DNA from: Micromussa lordhowensis
Lineage: Eukaryota > Cnidaria > Anthozoa > Scleractinia > Lobophylliidae
Direction: 5' to 3'
Assembly: GCA_964020085.1 (NCBI GenBank)
Contig: OZ026603.1
Span: 25,462,889-25,526,888, forward strand
Length of the DNA: 64,000 nucleotides
In this document: piece after piece, positions 31,001 to 40,000 of the stretch
Layout of the letters: each line of letters starts with the position of its first letter
Position numbering within the stretch: the stretch's first letter is position 1
Position numbers and translations under genes: made by a program
The notes under the pieces: generated by a model
Databases searched by the model: none
What the model was told of the DNA's origin: nothing
The model's input: only the letters and a program-made list of their open reading frames with translations

Positions 31001-34000
31001 AAAGATGGCTAAGTGAAATAAATAACGATATCAGAAAAGATGCTAACCAAAGTAACAAAATGAGAACCTACCGGTTATTCAAAACGATAGACAATTACAA
31101 ATGTGAAGACTGGCTACATCAGGTCACTAATGTAAGACACAGAATAGCACTAACAAAACTGCGACTTAGCAACCACAAATTAGCCATAGAGACAGGACGT
31201 TATTCGAGACCGCTCAAGAAACCTGCAGAAAGAAATTGCCCGATTTGTAAAATAGAAATGGAGGACGAATACCATTTTTTAAATATATGCCCTGCTTACC
31301 AGGAAAAACAATGTTCGTTAATAGATTATTTGGAAAAGGAATATAGAATAAAAATAAACAGAATGTCACCTAACAGAATATTCATGTTTCTAATAAATCC
31401 CCCTAGCGGAAATGTTAAAATACAAAAACTAATAGCAAAACATATTTTCGAATGCTTTGAAAAAAGGAATGGGGAAGACGGCCAAAATTAATAAGTAACT
31501 TTTTAGCCATGTATATTTTTTGGTGTTTGTAATTAGTTCTTTGGAAATTGTGGTCGATATACCATTTATTGTATAAGACTCCAAATAAAATATGTCTGTC
31601 TGTCTGTCTGTCAGGATACAGGTTTGTGCGTACCCGGATACACCACACCCTTTCTTGTCCTTGAGATTATCAGGAGTTCAGCTTTCCCCCGTCGTTTATC
31701 AGGAAAATAAAACATGAATACGTTTACTACGGTTAATTGCATGTGTTATACCCAGAAGGGGGGGGGGGGGGGGGGGTGTGTGAGGGGATGAGTTTCTCTG
31801 CTCTAAAGGGTCAATCCGCTACCTTTTATATACAATTTTGACAGAAAAGGAACGCCTTTCGTATACCTTCTATTGAAAAAGGTACCCCTTTCTCTTACAT
31901 TCCTAAGAGCATTACATCTCTTTTCTAAACCCTTGAAAAAGTAGTTAATGATGTACTGCTTCATAAAATAAATGATACTGCTCAGTGCTGTAAGGTGAGT
32001 CTCTGCCAAATATTTTAATTAAGGTCCCTTTTGAATACCTAAAAGACAGATTCTTGGACCCTTTCATACACCTGAAGGCTGAAAAAGGTACCCCTTTCGG
32101 TCGGAGCCTCTCCTTATCGGCCATTATAGGGAGTTCCTCCCACCCCGGGTACGAATGCTTATAATGAACAAGTTCATCTTTGTTCGTAATTTTCTGTTAC
32201 ACAGGTGAGACCTTTAAATGGTTTAAAGGAGGCTGTTCCAATTACACATTTCACGCGAAATCTCCCGGTCTGAATTGGGAGCAAAGCAGACAATTGTGCA
32301 AGAAGACTGGACTGGGTGATCTTGTGTCTATCGAAAGTGAAGCGGAGTGGATCTTCTTGAAAAACACTATTTTAAATTTGACAATAGCTACCGAATATTT
32401 TATCGGGTTGAGAAACGATGATCGGTCTGGACAGTGGAGTTGGTTAAGCAGCAAGAACACATCTGAAACACCTCTTCCTTGGGCTAAAGGGGAACCGAAT
32501 CGCGATGGGAAATGTGCAACCATGTACAAGAATTATCGGAGCGATTATGGAAAGTATAATGACATACATTGTACAATACAACAAAGGTCTGGGTATATTT
32601 GTGAGTTTCCTGTCGACGGTTGCAATCAAGAGGGTAAGTCTTGTACATTCCATACATACTTTCAAACGATTGTTCTCAACGTTTTTTTAACCATAACATA
32701 TCCTCGATGTGACAAACCGTACTGCCACTAGCAATGTACTGATTACCCAGTTGCGTTCGTCCCTCGTGCGTTTTTTTAACAATTCAATTATGTGATGTAA
32801 ATCGTCTTAGCCTTAATGTCGTTAAGACCAAAAAGTACGTATGTTCATAAAATATCACTGCTCGCCGACATTAGTCTTTACAAATATAATGTCGACTTGT
32901 GAATGTCACTCAGTACAAATCATCATCACGTGAAACATTCTCTCTACTGTCAAGTGACACAGGTATAATTAACTTTTGGCAGTCTCGAAATGAGATTTCA
33001 AGGAAGCATTAAGTTTGTTTATATCATTATCATCGTCATTATCATCATCATCATTATCATTATTAATATATGATTTTAAAGATATTTTTTCTATTTCAAG
33101 GGGAACAGCATAAACCACACCCTAATTTGAAATGCGCAAGCGTAGTGTATTATTGTTATGGTGAGCGCTAGATTGCTCTCAGGGACATGTACCCGTCGAT
33201 TCCCGGAACGTGAACAAATTCAGGAAAGCCACCCCAAACCAATGTCGACAGAAAAAAAAAAAACTGTAATTAAATGTACCAAGAAGCAACGGCAATACGC
33301 AAGTACATGATTCTGAAAGAACTCGTTGAGATAAAGTGAAATGCGAAAAAAAAAATATCGAAAAAGATCAATCCGTCTTGAAGTCTGAATTTTGTAAATG
33401 TTTTAAAAATAGTAACAAAATGGCGATAAATTCAAACTTTCAAAATTAATAAGCAGACTTGATGCTTGCTTGAAATATTATTATGAGGTTTCCAAAAGCT
33501 AGTTGTAACTGTGTTAACCTAAGTTCCGCGTTTTTCTGTTATCCCCTGTCTTCTACATGTATACAATACATGATAGGATACGACCAAACATCGCTCAAAT
33601 TACCCAGAAACAACGTAGCGGAAGAAAGTAACACTAAGTATTGTAGCCAAGAAGATGGTCGGGCGTTTACACGACTCTTGACTTTTAATGACTGCCGAGA
33701 AGCTGAACGCACGATAAAAACACCAAAGGATACTGAACAAAAAATTGTTCGAAAAGAACTGAGACAAAAAGAAATATGATGCTAGAAAAAACCTAACAGA
33801 ATACCGATTAGTGCAAGTGGGATAAACGAAAAGAATGTGAGTCAAACGAAACAATGTGGCAGTAAAAAGCAAGGACACGCCGGAGGAATTTGAAAACGCA
33901 ACGATCACCGGTTCTTTTGGATTAATTTTGTGTTTGAGGAAAACTCGGGCAGGGAAATCACATGATTTTCGTGCCCTCTTCGTTTTCGGTAGAGCTCACC

Positions 34001-37000
34001 TTCGAAATAAAGCTGCGTTTTCATTTGTTCCGGCGTAGCGTGGACATGTCATAAAACTAGTTTTTTCACAAAGTTCTAAGCATCATTCAAATTAAGAATA
34101 TTGCTGCTGTACTCCTGCTATTGGAGCTGAGGACACATTGGTTTTTTAGTAGCAATATGCGGTGTGCAGTCGTCTACAAAATGGCGGCGCTCGATACTTT
34201 GCGTTTTCCAAGTGTTCGTGAGAATGATTTACATGTAATTGTTACATATTAATTCTACATTGTATCTGCGTATCTACAACAGGCCCTGGACCTCCCAGAC
34301 AATTTAGCGGCCAAGTCATGTCAGATACGGACGTTTATCTCTCCTGGAAAGATCCTGTTAATTCCAATGGGATAATTAGGTTTTACTACATCAGGATTTA
34401 CGACACCAAAACCGGTCAACAGGTGAAAAATCTTGTGAACAAGACTGCAGTAAAACAAGATTATTTCCAGTCGCAACTGATATACAACCTGAAGCCTTTT
34501 ACAGACTACACTTTCACTATACAAGCTGTCACTATCAAACCTGGAGAGATGGCTAACTTTTCTGCAAAGACGGATGAAGGAGGTATCCCTTTAACAAGTG
34601 TATAATTATTTATCAAGCACGTGTCCATGTTCTAACTTTTTTTGTCTCAGTTACTGCACATAACGGCTTCCTACGGCCCTTAACACTGGAGATGCTTATA
34701 TAACTGAGCTGGAGGCGTTTGGTAGTAAACAGAGCTGTACAATGCACGTTTTGAAATTGTATCTGTTAGTAGTAAAATCTTAGACTGCTGCATGCTATAG
34801 GTCGAAGGAGAGCTGTCGTCTGTCTCAACCTCGATGCGTTGCCGTGTTTTGTAGCATTTGGCATCATATTACATTTGCTTGCAAACCTAATATCCGGATA
34901 CCCTATGCTTTACAGTGGCGAAGATACCAGCTATTGAAATTAAAGTGGACTCCATCACAAATTATAGCTTGTGTAACCCTTAAGCAAATCTGCCATGGCC
35001 AAATGAAACTGACTTATCATTTCCGAAAATCATGCACAAGCCAGTTCCAGATTTTTCAAAATAACGGTACGTAATTCATTCATCCCGTGTGTTTATAGTC
35101 CCAAGTCAACCAAGGGATGTCACAGCTCAGCTGGTAAACGATTCCATAGTTGTAACATGGAAAGCACCACAAGATCACAATGGAATACTCACCAAATACA
35201 AGGTGAATTAACTGTCTAGGCCAAGTATATAAATCTTTGTTACTGACCTTTCTTTGCTAATACTTCGCTCGTACTAGTTATCTTCATCACTTTTTCCCCT
35301 ACCTGCTTTTTATCTTGTCGTATTGTTCTTTTTTTCCGCAGGCGAGCGATGTCGAACATCCGAATTACTTTTGACCATTGCATAATTTCCCTTCCAAGAT
35401 GTAAAAAGTATAAGTATAGCCGCTTCTCTGTACGTTACATTGTACAGGAAACTTATACCTCAAACCTTTTACGGAGTTGTATAAACCATAAAATAACAAC
35501 CCTTTAATTTTCATCAGCAAGGGGATTCCATCCTCCGACAAATAGATTGTGTACAGCTATATCAAATTCTTGAACTTTTCACCTCTAGTATATCGATGCT
35601 ACTTATTTTCAATTTCCTACTCAAGGTGTTCTGCGATGGCAGACGAGACTACAACAGTTCATTCCAAACTAATATCCAAGTGGTAGAAGCTGTGATCGCG
35701 CGGCGTTCTGTTATAAAGATGGACGAGTTGAAGCCTGGTACAAAGTACATTGTGTACGTTAAGGCAACCACAGCGGAGGGAGATGGTGTTGGAAGCGACC
35801 CTGTTATATTGCAGACTCCATCAAAAGGTATCCATGAACAGCTGGATTTCCAGGGAGCTGGTGCACTCATTTTTTGTACCATCGATTTAGTTTGGAACAG
35901 GCTTAAATGCTTTTAGACTTGTAATCATCGCTAGTTTGTAGATTCCAGGGTTTTAAAGCGACATTTTCACCTCACGGGCCCAGTGTTCTACTGATGTAAT
36001 AAATCGTCGGCACTCTCCGATGCATGCATGGTCGAGTGTCGCGGTCCGCGCTCGAGGTCTGGCCAGGGAAACTGTTTTGTATTCTTGGGCAAGAAACTTT
36101 ACTCCCGCAGTTCCTCTCTCCACTCAAGTGTATTAATGGGCACCGAAAAATGTAATGCTGGGGGTAACCCTGCGATAGACTAGCATGTCATTCGGGAGGG
36201 GGTGGAGGGGGAGGGGTTAGCGGGCAAAAATACTCCTAGTCTCTTCTTGCTATTGAAACCGGAGTAAGCTCTAGCCTGGTCGATGGGCAGTTGGCTCGTA
36301 TGAAGACTTTTCACCTTTTACTCTCATGCATATCAAAGTGATCGTTTCTGGCAAATGTTTTATTTTCAGCGCCTCCTCCACCACTTCCTCTCCGGGTTAA
36401 TGAGGATGAGGTCACATCAACGACAATTACCATGTTTTCTCTAACACCGTCTTCAGATCGCAATGGAGAAGTCATGTAAGTCTAAATGACTGATCACTTA
36501 AAATTTGGTAAATTAATAACTTATTATCAAAAGCTATTATTACATGGCGTTATGGTCATCTTTCATCCACTTTAATTCAAAAAGTAACGCTGAGAGACTG
36601 GGAAAGAGACTACTCGGAGGGGGGGGGGGGAGGGGGGTGTATTTATTTACCCATTGGGGATTAGGGTTCCTCTTAGTCGATGCCTCCACACATGTCCAAT
36701 ATACACAAACAGAAACCAATTGTCAAGTAACCCTCACCAATGGAACCATTGGTACCAATGGCACCAATGCAAAAGGAGGCAGCCGATCGGTGCTCTATTT
36801 GTAAACTGCATATATCAACACCTGAGGGCCGAGCGTAAACTATTTGTCGATTGGTACCGTTGGTACCAATGGAAAAGGAGGCAGCCGATCGGCGCTCCAT
36901 TTGTAAACTGCATCTGGAAAAGTAGACAGTCGATCGGCATGCCATTTGCAAAACTCCGTTAAGTGTGCGAGCCCAAAAGCGCTAAATGTAATGTATATTC

Positions 37001-40000
37001 TTCGTTCTTAAAGAGTGCGAGCAAAAAACACATGCTAAATACAATGTATGTTCTTCTTTCTTAAAGCGTGCGAGCGCAAACACACGCTAAATACAATGTA
37101 TATTATTCGTTCTTAAAGCGTGCGAGCCCAAACACACGCTAAATACAATGTATATTCTTCGTTCTTAAAGCGTGCGAGCTTAAACACACGCTAAATACAA
37201 TGTATGTTCTTCGTTCTTAAAGCGTGTGAGCGCAAACACACGCTGAATACAATGTATATTCTTCGTTCTTAGAGAGTGCGAGCCCAAACACACGCCGGCT
37301 AAATACAATGTATACTCTTCGTTCTTAAAGCGTGCGAGCCCAAACACACGCTAAATACAATGTATACTCTTCGTTCTTAAAGCGTGCGAGCCCAAACACA
37401 CGCTAAATACAATGTATATTCTTCGTTCTTAAAGCGTGCGAGCGCATTTCACCAATAGAATACCAATGGAATGAACGATATTCCATTGGTACTCATCGTA
37501 CCAATCGTACCAATGGACAAGTCGAATGCACCCCCTCACAGCCTGAAGCCGAAGAAAATATTCTAAGTCGCCGTAATGATATGCATTTCACCAATGGCAT
37601 GCCATTGAAATGAATAATATTCCATTGGTACCAATCGTACCAATCGTACCAATGGACAAGTAGAATGCAGCCCCTCGCAGCCTGAAACTGTAGAAAATAT
37701 TTTAAGTCCCCGTAATGATATGCATATCACGAATGGAATACCTTTGGAATTAATGATATTCCATTGGTACCAATCGTACATTCGATATTCTTCGTTCTTA
37801 AAGCGTGCGAGCGCATTTCACCAATAGAATACCAATGGAATGAACGATATTCCATTGGTACTCATCGTACCAATCGTACCAATGGACAAGTAGAATGCAC
37901 CCCCTCACAGCATGAAGCCGAAGGCAATATTAGAAGTCGCCGTAATGATATGCATATCACCAATGGAATACCATTGAAATGAATAATATTCCATTGGTAC
38001 CAATCGTACCAATCGTACCAATGGACAAGTAGAATGCAGCCCCTCGCAGCCTGAAACTGTAGAAAATATTTTAAGTCCCCGTAATGATATGCATATCACG
38101 AATGGAATACCTTTGGAATTAATGATATTCCATTGGTACCAATCGTACCAATGGACAAGTAGAATGCACCCCCTCGCAGCCTGAAGCTGAGGAAAATATT
38201 CAAGGCCCCGTAATGATATGGCTTTCACCAATGGAATACCATTGGAATGAATGATATTCCATTGGAGTCTGTTTGTGAGTATTGGACAACTCTCAGTCGA
38301 TGCATGCCACGGAACTCGGAAGATAAGCACTTGCTGGTAGGCTCAGTCGAACGCAGACTTGACGTTCTACTACTGAAATAGCAAAGTTAATAGAAGAGAA
38401 ATGCTCTCTTATATTTTACTTCACTGTCAATTATCTCTCCAGAGCTCACCAAGTTATAGTAGAGATGATGGGAAAAGTAAGCAAACGTGAGCCAGTTTGT
38501 TTACCAAATGACGATTCCGGGTACGAAGTAGCTGAGGCAAATGGGGATCGTTTCTACATTGCAGCTCAGTTTAAAAGAGGTGAACTACCCGTGGAGTTCG
38601 TTCTTGGAAACTGGAAAATATACGGTGATTACATGAATGCTCCCTTGCAGCCAGAGACACGATACAAGGCGTACTTTAGAGGAGTAACCGAGCATAATGG
38701 GGTAAGCTTTTTATCATTTAGTCAGAACCATTTCAAAAAGTTTAGGTCACATTTTTCCACATGCTAGTTACATGAATGTGCAACCATTTTCCTTGGGAGT
38801 GTTTCACAATTTTTTTAACTTGTAGTACGGATGTGTTTTAACATTTATTTCTGTCGTTTCTGTAGAAATGGCTTTTTGGAGAGCCAACTGCGATTTGCCT
38901 GCCACCAACGGGTAAAATACTCTCCTCTCTCTTTTTCTTTTATCTTTGCTAATTAAATTTGTGAATGAACGTACACTGCATAGTCTATTAATGTAATTGT
39001 TTGGCTGCATGTGGTTGATCACATGCTTTGCGATGTTGCACGTGGAACGCATCAGCACAATCAAGCAACATTGTTTCATACTTTACTCTCGCATAAGGCC
39101 ATCTGTGAGGATGCCATGTACAATTGGTCTACCTTAAAAGTGAGAAGTGAGGTTGAGGTAAGGTGGTACTTTACTGACTCAATTACTCCATCTCTTAGAT
39201 TCCAACCGCACAGTCCCACCATGCATATGTCCACCAGAGTCATAGAGTCTTCCGCGGTAGTGATAATTCTCGCATCCTCGACAGCGGTGTTATTTGTTAC
39301 CTTACTCAGTTTTGCTGGAGTTTTCATCTTATGGCGAAGGAAACAGCGAAAAGGTGATTTTTTGTCTTTTATAAAATAACTGACATACTACGCACGCTCT
39401 GATTGGTCAATAGAGTTGCAAAACCTATGTTCTATTGTAGCGGTAAACACATAGAAAAGTGGTTACGTCACTGTTCCCGTAATGGCCGAAGAGGGTCATG
39501 ACAATTTTTCAGACTTCGAACCGGCTTTTGGTCTGGAAAGGTCAGAAGGCAAAAATCAAAATAAACCAAAATCTAAACCAACGAATGAAAACAATCATAG
39601 TGCGGAGGAAGGATGGTCCAGCAAGAAGAGACGATTTGCCGTGGTCGAAAGCAAAGTTCTACGGGAACACAAAACAGTAGCGACAAAAAACGGATTTCGC
39701 TGGCTAAGATTTCAATATCACGAATACCTTTCATTCAACATATAAATGGACATTTACAAGGAAAAACAGGACCAGAAGTTGCTTCCGATATATACGTGTA
39801 TATGCTTAAACTTATTTGTCCATTGCAAAAATTTTACGCCGATTCCGTTTAGGCTTAAGTTAAGAAAGAATTTTTAAGCGCTTTCGGTGCCTTCCGCGGT
39901 CTGTGGAGGCTGCATTTCTGACTACAGGCGGGTTCAACTGATCAATTTGGGTTATTAAAAAGCAGGGAGAATATTTCTTACGAGTTGACATTTAAGCCTA

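Larger units (their letters stand above)
28008..32204. other. Intron 1 of receptor C (4.2 kb)
   Basis: Holds the repeat partner 28500-28870, low-complexity A-rich DNA near 29820 and 30005, a LINE fragment (30684-31612) and a poly-G-ended MITE (31756-32147). ORFs at 29230-29464 on both strands have no recognisable domain. Confidence 0.5.

Noticed and set aside
36544..36962. ORFs with NGTIGTNGTN and similar repeats
   Set aside because: Translations of CCATTGGTACCAATGG palindromes and G tracts.
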